Source: an uncultured Coprococcus sp. (lineage in GTDB: Bacteria > Bacillota > Clostridia > Lachnospirales > Lachnospiraceae). Taken from it: a stretch of DNA of 64,000 nucleotides. The stretch's first letter is position 1; every line of letters starts with the position of its first letter. The stretch covers positions 186,001 through 250,000 of the forward strand of contig CAKQTZ010000004.1 of NCBI GenBank assembly GCA_934277375.1, read 5' to 3'. Shown here one piece after another: positions 47,921 to 57,364 of the stretch. The position numbers and the translations under genes are program-made. The notes below the pieces were generated by a model. It saw only the letters and a program-made list of their open reading frames with translations, was not told the origin of the DNA and made no database searches.

Positions 47921-48550
47921 ATGGGAAAAAACAGCGGAGAGAAGAAAAACAGATTTTTGAAGACCCTGATAGCAGTTCTGGGGGCAGCCATAGTTGTGAC
48001 TTGTGTGGTATTCTTTGTCATATATTACAGATTTGCGTATCAGGCGCAGAATCTGACGGAGAAAACAGCGCAGATATATGCCACAGGCGATGGCGATGAC
48101 ATGACCAGACTCATTGCACCTGGATATGTGAAGAAATACGAGTCAAAGTCAAAAGTACTCGGAATAAGTGATATACAGGATATATATATAAGTAAATTCA
48201 AAGAATATACGGATGAGCATGTGGGCGAGATTGATAAGGTAAAGTGCAAGATTACCGATATACAGGCGGTAAGCAACATAGAGGATCTGCAACAGGCATT
48301 TGCCGACAATGGTGTAAAAGGGGTGTCTCAGTACAGGAGTGTTGAGGCTGACTGGATCGTTACAGGTAAAGGTGGAGATGAGATAACTATACATATCAGG
48401 GAGTTTGTTCTGAAGTGTGATGATGGCTGGTATGTTGATTATGTGCTCTTGCCGGATGAGATAAGTGGTGGGACGGAATTAGATGATGTTTCAGATGCTG
48501 GAGATTCAGAAGAAACTTCGGAAGTGGCATCGGAGGAAAATGCGGAATAA
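47921..48550 (+). CDS. Membrane-anchored protein of unknown function
   Basis: About 209 residues from ATG 47921 (GGGAAG 8 bases upstream). Short basic cytoplasmic tail, one membrane segment (about 14-38), then an extracellular domain with an NTF2-like feel: 'GDGDDMTRLIAPGYVKKYESKS', and 'DDGWYVDYVLLPDEI', ending in a Glu/Ser/Asp tail. I do not recognise a family. The hydG gene follows 56 bases later. Confidence 0.7.
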   Translation: MGKNSGEKKNRFLKTLIAVLGAAIVVTCVVFFVIYYRFAYQAQNLTEKTAQIYATGDGDDMTRLIAPGYVKKYESKSKVLGISDIQDIYISKFKEYTDEHVGEIDKVKCKITDIQAVSNIEDLQQAFADNGVKGVSQYRSVEADWIVTGKGGDEITIHIREFVLKCDDGWYVDYVLLPDEISGGTELDDVSDAGDSEETSEVASEENAE

Positions 48551-48606
48551 TACTGGGTGCATATGATTGGAAGGGCGTACAGTATATAAGAAAGAAGGCT
48601 GACAAA

Positions 48607-50025
48607 ATGTATGACGTGAGATCCATGAAGGCAGAGGACTTCATAGATGATGGTGAGATCCGGGAGACGCTTGAATATGCGGATCAAAACAAGGACAATG
48701 TGGAGCTTATAGACAGTATCATAGAGAAGGCGAAACTCAGAAAGGGGCTCACCCACCGGGAGGCGTCAGTGCTTCTGGCGTGTGAGATGCCGGATAAGAT
48801 AAATGAGATATTTGATCTGGCAGAGCAGATAAAGAAGGACTTCTATGGCAACAGAATAGTCATGTTTGCGCCGCTGTACCTGTCCAATTACTGTGTAAAT
48901 GGCTGTGTGTATTGTCCATATCACATTAAAAACAAGCATATAGCCAGAAAAAAGCTCACCCAGGAAGATGTGAGACGGGAGGTCATAGCACTGCAGGATA
49001 TGGGGCACAAGAGGCTGGCAATCGAAGCCGGTGAGGACCCACAGTTGAATCCAATAGAGTATATACTTGAATGTATCAATACTATTTACAGTATAAAGCA
49101 TAAGAATGGAGCGATCCGCCGCGTAAATGTAAACATAGCGGCAACTACCGTTGAGAATTACAGAAAACTTCATGAAGCTGGGATAGGAACATATATATTG
49201 TTTCAGGAGACTTACGACAAAGAGGCATATGAGGTGCTTCATCCATATGGACCGAAGCATGATTATGCATATCACACAGAGGCTATGGACCGTGCTATGG
49301 AAGGAGGTATAGACGATGTTGGATTGGGAGTGCTCTTTGGTCTGGACAAGTATAGGTACGAATTTGCCGGACTGCTGATGCATGCGGAGCACCTTGAGGC
49401 TGTTCATGGAGTTGGTCCACACACCATTAGTGTGCCAAGAGTCAAGAAGGCAGACGACATAGACCCTGAGGCATTTGACAACGGAATAAGCGACGATGTA
49501 TTCTGCAAGATTGCAGCATGTATAAGAATCGCCGTTCCTTATACAGGAATGATAATTTCCACAAGAGAGAATCCAACGGTGAGGAATGAGATCATAAGGC
49601 TTGGAGTGTCGCAGATAAGTGGTGGTTCCAAGACTAGTGTGGGCGGTTACTATGAGCCGGAGCCAGAGGATGAGAAGTCAGAGCAGTTCGATGTCAGCGA
49701 TACCAGAACTCTGGATCAGGTTGTGAACTGGCTGATGACCAAGGGATATATTCCATCATTCTGTACAGCGTGCTACAGAGAGGGAAGAACCGGTGACAGA
49801 TTTATGAGCCTGTGCAAGAGCGGACAGATACAGAATTGCTGCCATCCAAATGCACTCATGACACTGGAGGAATATCTGGTGGATTATGCTTCACCTGAGA
49901 CCGCTGAGATCGGCCGTAGGCTCATACAGGACGAGCTGAAGAATATTCCAAATGAGAGAGTCAGACAGATAGTAGTAGAGAGACTAGACAGGATAAAGCA
50001 TGGAGATAGAGATTTCCGGTTCTGA
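48607..50025 (+). CDS. hydG: [FeFe]-hydrogenase maturase HydG, radical SAM tyrosine lyase
   Basis: 472 residues. Radical-SAM cluster Cys96, Cys100, Cys103 in CVNGCVYC, within 'LSNYCVNGCVYC'; C-terminal auxiliary cluster motif 'CTACYREGRTGDRFM' and 'CKSGQIQNCCHPNALMT'. It cleaves tyrosine to give CO and cyanide for the H-cluster. It is paired with hydF; hydE is not in the window. Confidence 0.97.
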   Translation: MYDVRSMKAEDFIDDGEIRETLEYADQNKDNVELIDSIIEKAKLRKGLTHREASVLLACEMPDKINEIFDLAEQIKKDFYGNRIVMFAPLYLSNYCVNGCVYCPYHIKNKHIARKKLTQEDVRREVIALQDMGHKRLAIEAGEDPQLNPIEYILECINTIYSIKHKNGAIRRVNVNIAATTVENYRKLHEAGIGTYILFQETYDKEAYEVLHPYGPKHDYAYHTEAMDRAMEGGIDDVGLGVLFGLDKYRYEFAGLLMHAEHLEAVHGVGPHTISVPRVKKADDIDPEAFDNGISDDVFCKIAACIRIAVPYTGMIISTRENPTVRNEIIRLGVSQISGGSKTSVGGYYEPEPEDEKSEQFDVSDTRTLDQVVNWLMTKGYIPSFCTACYREGRTGDRFMSLCKSGQIQNCCHPNALMTLEEYLVDYASPETAEIGRRLIQDELKNIPNERVRQIVVERLDRIKHGDRDFRF

Positions 50026-50098
50026 GAAATTATGGACCGGAGCCGGGTGATGGACATGTAAGTGTACATCACTGGTGCTGGGAACAGGAGGAGCAGAA

Positions 50099-51334
50099 AT
50101 GGGTTTAAACGATACGCCGTCGGCAAACAGAGTGCATATAGGGTTCTTTGGATGCAGAAATGCGGGCAAGTCCAGTCTGGTGAATGCAGTGACAGGGCAG
50201 AGCCTTGCTGTTGTGTCGGATGTGGCGGGAACCACCACGGATCCGGTGAATAAGTCCATGGAGCTGCTTCCACTTGGACCAGTGGTCATCATAGATACCC
50301 CGGGAATAGACGATACCGGCGAGCTGGGTGAGCTCAGGGTTTCGAAGACGCGACAGGTGCTGGCGAAGATAGATGTGGCAGTGCTGGTAGTGGATGGCTC
50401 AGTTGGACTTTCGGCGGCGGACAGGGAGCTCACGGAACTTTTTAAAGAGAAGAATATAAATTATATAATTGCGTACAATAAGAGTGATCTCGTTAAGGAT
50501 GATTCGCAGGTTCGGAATTCAGCAGAGAATTCTATATGGGTCAGCGCAGAGCACAGACAGGGAATAGAGGAGCTGAAAGAACTGATCGGAAGACTTACGG
50601 TGACTGACACCATGACCAGACGGCTGGTAGGAGATCTGATACAGCCTGGAGACATGGTAGTGCTGGTCATACCGATAGATTCTGCGGCGCCGAAGGGCAG
50701 GCTGATACTTCCTCAGCAGCAGGTCATAAGGGATGTGCTTGAGACTGGAGCCACTGCTGTGGTGTGCAGGGATACGGAGCTTGAGGACACTCTTAGACGG
50801 CTGGAGGGAAAAGTTTCCCTGGTGGTCACGGACTCCCAGGCATTTGCAAAAGTTATGAAGATAGTACCGGATGACATATATCTGACATCGTTCTCCATAC
50901 TGATGGCAAGGTTCAAGGGGCAGCTTGACGCGGCGGTGAATGGTGCATATGTTCTGGACAGGCTGAGGGGTGAATGGCAGCGGACAGATGCGGACAGCAG
51001 ACCTCCAAGGATACTCATTGCCGAGGGATGCACCCATCACAGACAGTGTGATGATATAGGAACTGTGAAGCTGCCGGGATGGATACGCAGATACACGGGA
51101 CTTGAGCCTGAATTTACATTTGTCAGCGGGACAGAGTTCCCGGAAGAGCTGGCTGGGTATGATCTGGTGATACACTGCGGAGGCTGTATGCTGAATGAAC
51201 GTGAGATGAAGAGCCGTCAGGACAGGGCAGAGAAGCAGAGTATACCGTTGACGAATTATGGAACTGCAATAGCACATATGAATGGGATTTTGGACAGGAG
51301 TCTGAGGATTTTTCAGGCAAAGATGGACAGATAA
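50099..51334 (+). CDS. hydF: [FeFe]-hydrogenase maturation GTPase HydF
   Basis: 411 residues from ATG 50099, which follows AGGAGGAGC. GTPase G1 GCRNAGKSS at 18-26, G3 DTPG, G4 NKSD; the C-terminal [4Fe-4S] domain has 'EGCTHHRQC' and 'HCGGCMLN'. It is the scaffold that delivers the 2Fe subcluster to HydA. A small GTGATG/CATCAC hairpin lies in the gap after hydG. Confidence 0.97.
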   Translation: MGLNDTPSANRVHIGFFGCRNAGKSSLVNAVTGQSLAVVSDVAGTTTDPVNKSMELLPLGPVVIIDTPGIDDTGELGELRVSKTRQVLAKIDVAVLVVDGSVGLSAADRELTELFKEKNINYIIAYNKSDLVKDDSQVRNSAENSIWVSAEHRQGIEELKELIGRLTVTDTMTRRLVGDLIQPGDMVVLVIPIDSAAPKGRLILPQQQVIRDVLETGATAVVCRDTELEDTLRRLEGKVSLVVTDSQAFAKVMKIVPDDIYLTSFSILMARFKGQLDAAVNGAYVLDRLRGEWQRTDADSRPPRILIAEGCTHHRQCDDIGTVKLPGWIRRYTGLEPEFTFVSGTEFPEELAGYDLVIHCGGCMLNEREMKSRQDRAEKQSIPLTNYGTAIAHMNGILDRSLRIFQAKMDR

Positions 51335-51358
51335 ATATTTGGATGAAAGGATATCGAT

Positions 51359-52285
51359 ATGGCAAAGACAGGTTTGGTACTTGAGGGCGGCGGCCAGAGA
51401 GGCATATATACCGCCGGAGTCCTGGATGTATTCATGGACAATGATATAGAGGTCGACGGTGTCATAGGGGTGTCGGCGGGAGCCATACATGGACTCTCCT
51501 ATGTTGCGAGACAGAGAGGGCGCAACATGCGCTATAATATAAAGTACAGGAACAACAAGCACTACATGAGCCTGTACTCCCTTTTAACTACAGGAGATAT
51601 CTGCGGTGAGCAGTTCTGCTACCACGATATCCCGGAGAAACTGGATCCACTTGACTACGATGCATTCCTTGCAAATCCTACTAAGTTCTACGTGGGATGT
51701 TCTAATCTGGAGACAGGAGAGGCTGAGTATCTGGAGTGTACGGACATGAGAAAGCCTGAGGATGTGGATAAGGTGAGGGCTTCGGCGTCTCTTCCTCTGG
51801 TGTCCAATATTGTTGAGGTAGACGGAATGAAGCTGCTTGATGGGGGTGTATCCGACAGCATACCGATATTTGCATTCAGAAGGATGGGCTACAGGAGAAA
51901 TATAGTGATCCTGACGAGACCGGAGGGATACCGCAAGGGTCCGGACAAGATGCTCAGGCTGGAGGCTGGAAGGTACAGGGAGTATCCAGAGTTCGTTAAG
52001 AGATGTCACATGAGACACCTGTATTACAACAAGACCCTGGACAAGCTGGAGGAGCTTGAAAAGAAGGGCGATACGCTGATAATCAGACCGAGCGAGACCA
52101 TAGAGATATCAAGGCTTGAGAAGAAAACTGAGATGATCGAGGCCATGTATGAGCTGGGTGTGTACGATGCAAAGGAGAAGTTGCAGCAGGTTAAGGAATT
52201 TCTGCGTGAGAGTAAGGAAGAAAGCAGGGACTACACACATGGGCAGGTGCAGCAGCAGACGGCGGTCACACAGCAGACCCGATAA
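51359..52285 (+). CDS. Patatin-like phospholipase
   Basis: 308 residues. Oxyanion motif 'EGGGQRGIYTAG', nucleophile 'GVSAGAIHG' (GxSxG), catalytic Asp in 'LLDGGVSDSIP'. Ser-Asp dyad lipase acting on membrane lipids. No signal peptide. The long charged C-terminal extension and Gln-rich tail are poorly conserved. Starts 24 bases after hydF, so it is in the same unit. Confidence 0.9.
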   Translation: MAKTGLVLEGGGQRGIYTAGVLDVFMDNDIEVDGVIGVSAGAIHGLSYVARQRGRNMRYNIKYRNNKHYMSLYSLLTTGDICGEQFCYHDIPEKLDPLDYDAFLANPTKFYVGCSNLETGEAEYLECTDMRKPEDVDKVRASASLPLVSNIVEVDGMKLLDGGVSDSIPIFAFRRMGYRRNIVILTRPEGYRKGPDKMLRLEAGRYREYPEFVKRCHMRHLYYNKTLDKLEELEKKGDTLIIRPSETIEISRLEKKTEMIEAMYELGVYDAKEKLQQVKEFLRESKEESRDYTHGQVQQQTAVTQQTR

Positions 52286-52316
52286 TGGAATATATGACAG
52301 ATTGATACTTTCGGGA

Positions 52317-53678
52317 ATGGACATACCTGAGAGTGTGGATACACAGAAGAAGGCACAGGAGAATCACAGCAAAATGGCTGAGACTCCTGTGCCTTCTCTC
52401 ATACTGTCACTTTCTGTGTCCACAATATTCACTATGCTGGTGGCAACTACCTACAATATTGTAGACACATATTTCGTGTCAGACCTTGGAGAGAGCAGTG
52501 TGGCCGCAGTTGGGATCATGTTCTCTGTTATGGCATTGATACAGGCTGTGGGGTACACCTGGGGCATGGGAGCTGGAAGTGAGATAGCAAGACTTCTCGG
52601 TAAGCAGAAGAAGCGTGAGGCGGAGCAGACGCTTGCCACGGCGCTGGCGGGAGGAATACTGTCGGGTGCGGTCATGGCGGTTATATTTGCCGTGTTCAGG
52701 GAGGATGTGGTAAGACTTCTGGGGGCCACGGAGACAAGCCTTGCTCCCGCTGAGCAGTATGGGATATATATCATGCTGGCGGCCCCGGTCATGTGCGGTG
52801 CATATGTCCTGAACAATGCCCTGCGGGCTGAGGGGCAGCCGTACCTTGCCCTGCTGGGTATTCTGGCAGGAGGACTGTCGAATATGATATTTGATTATAT
52901 ATTGGTGAGAGTTCTCGGACTTGGAATATCCGGCGCGGGCATAGCAACCCTTGTCGGACAGGGGATAAGTCTTGTCATCATGTATATATGTGTGAGATCA
53001 AGGTGCAGCGTGGTAAGGCTGCATATCTCAGATATGTGGAGCTTCAGGTATGGAATGCGTATAGTCAGAACAGGGTTGCCGTCCTTCCTGAGACAGGGAC
53101 TCATGTGCCTTGCAGCGGTTATGATCAGCAGAAGCTGCAGGCAGTACGGAGATGGAGCCATGGCGGGCATCACGGTTGCAAATAAGATATTTGCAGTCAT
53201 ATTTGCGGTGCTGGTGGGCTATGGACAGGGATTTGCCCCGGTGTGCGGGTTTGCCTATGGTGCAGGACTTGCATCCAGGGTCAGGGCATCTCTGAGATTT
53301 ACTATGATAACGGCGGTTATATTCATGTGTGCCATGGGCGTTGCTGCCTGGGTGTGGGCATCCGGGCTGGCCGGTGTATTCCTGCAGGACGGGGGCAATC
53401 AGTCTCTGCAGCTTGCGGCGCTGTCACTCCGGGCTCATGCCGTGTCCATGCCGTTTGCTGCTGTGTGTCTGGTGACCGGAATGTATTATCAGGCCCTTGG
53501 AGCATATGGAAAAGCCACCCTCATATCCGCCCTGCGGCAGGGAGTATGCTTTATACCATTGGTATTCATACTGCCGCGCATGTATGGCGTAGATGGAGTG
53601 GCTTTTGTCCAGGCCGCCGCCGACGTGCTGGCGGGTATTGTCTCGGCCTTCTATCTGTTATATACAAATGAAAAATAG
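52317..53678 (+). CDS. MATE family efflux transporter
   Basis: About 453 residues and twelve membrane segments: 'TPVPSLILSLSVSTIFTMLVATTYNIVDTYFVS' is the family N-terminus. Start uncertain: ATG 52317 has no good site, TTG 52302 has GGA, ATG 52374 has AGGAG 12 bases upstream and would still keep the TPVPSLI motif. Exports organic cations or drugs with Na+ or H+. The 3' end overlaps that of the convergent LTA-synthase-like gene by 28 bases. Confidence 0.9.
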   Translation: MDIPESVDTQKKAQENHSKMAETPVPSLILSLSVSTIFTMLVATTYNIVDTYFVSDLGESSVAAVGIMFSVMALIQAVGYTWGMGAGSEIARLLGKQKKREAEQTLATALAGGILSGAVMAVIFAVFREDVVRLLGATETSLAPAEQYGIYIMLAAPVMCGAYVLNNALRAEGQPYLALLGILAGGLSNMIFDYILVRVLGLGISGAGIATLVGQGISLVIMYICVRSRCSVVRLHISDMWSFRYGMRIVRTGLPSFLRQGLMCLAAVMISRSCRQYGDGAMAGITVANKIFAVIFAVLVGYGQGFAPVCGFAYGAGLASRVRASLRFTMITAVIFMCAMGVAAWVWASGLAGVFLQDGGNQSLQLAALSLRAHAVSMPFAAVCLVTGMYYQALGAYGKATLISALRQGVCFIPLVFILPRMYGVDGVAFVQAAADVLAGIVSAFYLLYTNEK

Positions 53679-55771
53679 TCCGTGTTTATCATCTCGTCAG
53701 ATATGTACAGGCGATTCTCAACCTCCTCGATCATCTGATCCACGTAGTCATCAGGGATCTGTGACTCAGGAACGAAGTAGGTGGTCTCACCTGTGCTGGC
53801 GTCATATCTGACCTTGTCGGTTATAAAGCTCTGGTCCGCGAATATCACAAGCTCATCGGAATCAGACAATATGTTGCGTCCTGCCAGGAGTCTTGAGTCA
53901 AAGTCGGCTCCGAGAAGGTTTAGCACGGTTGGAAGTATGTCAACACTGGAGCAGAGCTTGTCGACAACTACAGGCTTCTCCATGGATGAGCTCCATATGC
54001 CAAACTGGTTGTGGTGAAGTTCAAAGTCATCATTCTCTATGTCCTTGCCTGCGAGCTCGTTGTAGGTGCCATCGCTGAGTCCGTAAGGATAATGGTCAGG
54101 TGCTACGATGAACAGAGTGTTGTCCAGCTTGCCAGCTTCATCCAGCTTATCCATCAGGAATTCCAGCGCCTTGTCCAGCTCCATCTGGGCGGCAACATAG
54201 GCTATGGCCTCATCTGAGTACCCTTTTCCGGAGAGGGCATTCTCAGCTTCCTCCCTGTTGATCATACATATGTACTGGTTGTCGTAATTGTAAGGCAGGT
54301 GGCCGGAGAAACTCATTAAATACATGTTGAACTTGTCATCATGAATGAAATCCCCGTACACAGCCTCCATACATTCGAGATCGGAATACATAACATGGTC
54401 AGGAATATCCAGTCCTGCTCCGATGGCCTTGAAGGTGGTGTAGCCCATATTCGGATGGGTTCTTGTTCTGTCGTAGTATGTGGCATCAAAATCGTGGTAG
54501 CCGTAGCTCTTGTAGCCCTGTGCGTTCAGAACGTTGCCGAGGGCGTATGGCTGATAGGTGTCCGCGGACGCCTCAAAGCTCCATTTGGAGGATGCCGGAT
54601 ACTGGCTGAGGCAGTTGGCATATTCACCATCTATGGTACTGTGATACCACAGTGGGTTGTAGAAGTTAGTAAATTCAAAGCCTTCGTGATAAATCTTGTA
54701 CAGTGTCGGTGTGGCTTCTTTGGATATTCCGTAGGTGCTGAGACTTTCAGCGGTGACAAACACCACATTGTATCCCTCGAACATTCCAGTGTATTCGTCG
54801 GTGTAAGTAGGCTGCACTCCAGAAAAATATGCGGTGAGACTCTTGAGCTCTTCGTCATCAGTCTGGTTGTACAGGCTTTTGAAATCTATGTTCTCATCTA
54901 TCTGCGGAATGTGTTCCGGTTCAGAATCCTGAGCTGGGTCAATATCGGAATTTATTGAATCTGTGGCTGAATCTTCCATCTTATCATCAGGCGCGTTGCT
55001 GGTACCTGCTGTGGCAGAAGCTGCGCCTGCGGTCTCCTGGCCGCTCTGTATATCTGCTTCTGCGAGCTCAAAGGTTTTGCCCTGATTGCTCTTGCTCACC
55101 ATGGTAATACAGTCTCTACCTGTAGTCACCATGACTCCGAGTTTGTTCATGGACAGTTCCAGAACATAGCGCCCGTGAAACAGGGAATATGGTGTGTAGG
55201 CTCCTGTTCCGTGTACAGATAGAAGACAGATGGCGATGATCCATGCTGCGGCTGTGGAAGATAGCTGGACAAATGCAGCCTTAAGTACACTGTGCTTATG
55301 TCCGATGTGGCATTTGCCGAATGTGAACCACAGTCTGTTCATGACAATGAGGCATGTGAGTGGCAGTAAAAACAACAGGATAAAGTACCAGTTGGATTTC
55401 AGGGCGTCAAATAATACAGTTCTGAAATTCATGGCATCCTGGGCACCGCCGATGGATATAAGACTCAGGAATGTCCTGAATATTTTGTAGTAAATGAACT
55501 GAGTGATATAGTACACAGTGCAGAGACTGTATAGAATGTACGCCACCGCGGCATTGACACGCCTGTGCCAGAATGACGTGAGAGCGGACAGTGTAAGACC
55601 GCAGGCGATGGCAAATACCAGTGGGTGGAGTATGTTGCTGTCCACTGAGTGGTATACAGCCACGTGAAAAAGCAGTTCCATATATATGAATGACAGCACA
55701 AAAAAAGTAATGCGCCACAATCCGCCGTGTCCTGTTGTCCCTGAGGTGGAAGTTTGTGTTATGGGTTGCAT
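53651..55771 (-). CDS. LTA synthase-family membrane sulfatase-like enzyme
   Basis: 706 residues on the minus strand. Five N-terminal membrane segments (about 20-210), a low-complexity Asp/Ser/Ala linker (about 235-300), then an extracellular alkaline-phosphatase fold: 'VVFVTAESLS' (metal Glu), catalytic Thr in 'YHSTIDGEYA', 'FSGHLPYN', and metal site 'VAPDHYPYG'. LtaS polymerises glycerol phosphate from phosphatidylglycerol. Acting on LTA or a related glycopolymer is likely. Confidence 0.88.
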   Translation of the reverse strand: MQPITQTSTSGTTGHGGLWRITFFVLSFIYMELLFHVAVYHSVDSNILHPLVFAIACGLTLSALTSFWHRRVNAAVAYILYSLCTVYYITQFIYYKIFRTFLSLISIGGAQDAMNFRTVLFDALKSNWYFILLFLLPLTCLIVMNRLWFTFGKCHIGHKHSVLKAAFVQLSSTAAAWIIAICLLSVHGTGAYTPYSLFHGRYVLELSMNKLGVMVTTGRDCITMVSKSNQGKTFELAEADIQSGQETAGAASATAGTSNAPDDKMEDSATDSINSDIDPAQDSEPEHIPQIDENIDFKSLYNQTDDEELKSLTAYFSGVQPTYTDEYTGMFEGYNVVFVTAESLSTYGISKEATPTLYKIYHEGFEFTNFYNPLWYHSTIDGEYANCLSQYPASSKWSFEASADTYQPYALGNVLNAQGYKSYGYHDFDATYYDRTRTHPNMGYTTFKAIGAGLDIPDHVMYSDLECMEAVYGDFIHDDKFNMYLMSFSGHLPYNYDNQYICMINREEAENALSGKGYSDEAIAYVAAQMELDKALEFLMDKLDEAGKLDNTLFIVAPDHYPYGLSDGTYNELAGKDIENDDFELHHNQFGIWSSSMEKPVVVDKLCSSVDILPTVLNLLGADFDSRLLAGRNILSDSDELVIFADQSFITDKVRYDASTGETTYFVPESQIPDDYVDQMIEEVENRLYISDEMINTDYFSFVYNR

Positions 55772-55803
55772 GGTTGTGCCTCCTTGAAAAAATCATGTGT
55801 TAA

Positions 55804-56412
55804 TTATTGGTTATTACTGCCAAGTATTGCATCAAGTTCATCCCTTGTGGCAAATGGGTCGGTTACGTGAAGTGTGTTAAAGCCAAGTGCCGCCGCCGCG
55901 TCAAGATTTGCCTGCCTGTCATCAAGAAATATGGACTCTTCAGGATTGATGTTGTATTTCTCACACAAAGACCGGTATATGTCCGGGTCTGGTTTTGTCA
56001 TATGGCATTCGTATGATACGACACGTCCATCTGTGTATGGAAGGAAGAGAAACTTTGGAGTGTGGAGCGCAAACAGTCTTCTGGGATAGTTGGACAGAAG
56101 ATATATGTTGTAACCTTTTTCCTTAAGTGACCTGAGCCATTCATCTGCACCTGGAAACATGTCAATTACATCTTCCAGGTTGTCAATGAACAGGTCTATA
56201 TATTTGCTGCATTCAGGACTGAGTTTCTTGAACTCGGATATGAGTTCTGATTCGGGCATATCATCGAGATCGAAGTGGTTCCACAGGGGATGATTTATCA
56301 TATTGTGATCCAGTATATCTATCACTTTGTCTGGTATACAGAGATCCTTCATGGTTTTTTCCCAGTGAAAGTCGATAAGCACCATGCCAATATCAAATAT
56401 TATATTTTTCAT
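55804..56412 (-). CDS. HAD-superfamily hydrolase, subfamily IA
   Basis: 202 residues. Motif I 'IIFDIGMVLIDFHW' (note DxGxV form), helical cap, motif II 'IYLLSNYPRR', motif III 'TKPDPDIYRSLCEKY', motif IV 'IFLDDRQANLDAA'. A YihX-like sugar-phosphatase type is possible. It lies 33 bases upstream of the LTA-synthase-like gene on the same strand, so they are co-transcribed. Confidence 0.88.
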   Translation of the reverse strand: MKNIIFDIGMVLIDFHWEKTMKDLCIPDKVIDILDHNMINHPLWNHFDLDDMPESELISEFKKLSPECSKYIDLFIDNLEDVIDMFPGADEWLRSLKEKGYNIYLLSNYPRRLFALHTPKFLFLPYTDGRVVSYECHMTKPDPDIYRSLCEKYNINPEESIFLDDRQANLDAAAALGFNTLHVTDPFATRDELDAILGSNNQ

Positions 56413-56653
56413 ATGTATGCAGACTCCTTTTGTATATAAAGATGATATATCAATATCAGAATTTTAACTCATATCCGTGTAAAAATATATAATTAAGTAT
56501 TAATAAATGCCTATAAATACTTAATATGCTTGTTTACAGCTTTCTACTTCCGGTGTTACAATGATTAAATGATTGCAGACAGGCTGCGTCCCGGATGCCC
56601 CCTCGTAGGTGGTGCATTGGGTTTATCGGAAGACATAAGGGGAAATACTGTAT

Positions 56654-57298
56654 ATGAGATATGTTTTTGTGGATTTTGAGATGAACCTTATTGATTCAGA
56701 ACACAAACAGGAAATGAAGATATGTAAAAACGAGATTATAGAGATCGGAGCTGTCAAGCTTGATGATGAATATCATGAGATTGCTGAGTTTAAGACTTAT
56801 GTAAAACCGGCATATGGGTCTATGGCGTCGCGTATAATAAAGCTTACAGGGATAACGGATGACATGCTTGCAGGTGCTCCAGCATACGCCGAGGCTATAA
56901 ACAGCTTTATAGAGTGGTGTTCTGATGCGGACATTATCTATGCTTGGAGTGAGAACGATCTGAGACAGCTCCGCAAGGAGGCGAGGCTCAAATCATATGC
57001 TCATCCTGAGTTGGAGAGTCTGATATCCAGGTGGAAGGATTTTCAGAAGGAATACGCCAGAATGATAGGAACGTCAAGGAGAATGTCTCTCTCAGACGCT
57101 GTTTTCTACCTGGGCGAAAATTTTCAAGGGGCGGAACACGATGCACTGTGGGATGCGAGGAATACAGCTGAGGTGTTCAAACTGTCCAAGGACGAAGAGA
57201 ACTTTTTCAGGATTATGGCCCCCATAATGGATGTGTACAAACCTAAGAAAAAACTGACATATTCACTGTCGGATGCATTTGGAGATATTCACCTTTAG
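56654..57298 (+). CDS. 3'-5' exonuclease, DEDDh family (KapD-like)
   Basis: 214 residues. Exo I 'VFVDFEMNLID', Exo II in 'IIYAWSENDLRQL', Exo III 'GAEHDALWDARNTAEVFK' with the DEDDh His. Related to the KapD/ERI-1-like RNA exonucleases. The 240-base gap upstream has an AAGTATT/AATACTT hairpin but no clear promoter. Confidence 0.88.
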   Translation: MRYVFVDFEMNLIDSEHKQEMKICKNEIIEIGAVKLDDEYHEIAEFKTYVKPAYGSMASRIIKLTGITDDMLAGAPAYAEAINSFIEWCSDADIIYAWSENDLRQLRKEARLKSYAHPELESLISRWKDFQKEYARMIGTSRRMSLSDAVFYLGENFQGAEHDALWDARNTAEVFKLSKDEENFFRIMAPIMDVYKPKKKLTYSLSDAFGDIHL

Positions 57299-57364
57299 AG
57301 CAGGTGCGGATTGATTATATATGAAGATTAGACGGCGGAGAGCCGGTTATCATGGGAGTGTCGA

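Noticed and set aside
50519..51562. 347-codon ORF antisense to hydF
   Set aside because: Shadow frame; the hydF translation has all family motifs.
54341..54958. 205-codon ORF opposite the LTA-synthase-like gene
   Set aside because: Antisense shadow; the minus-strand frame has catalytic motifs.
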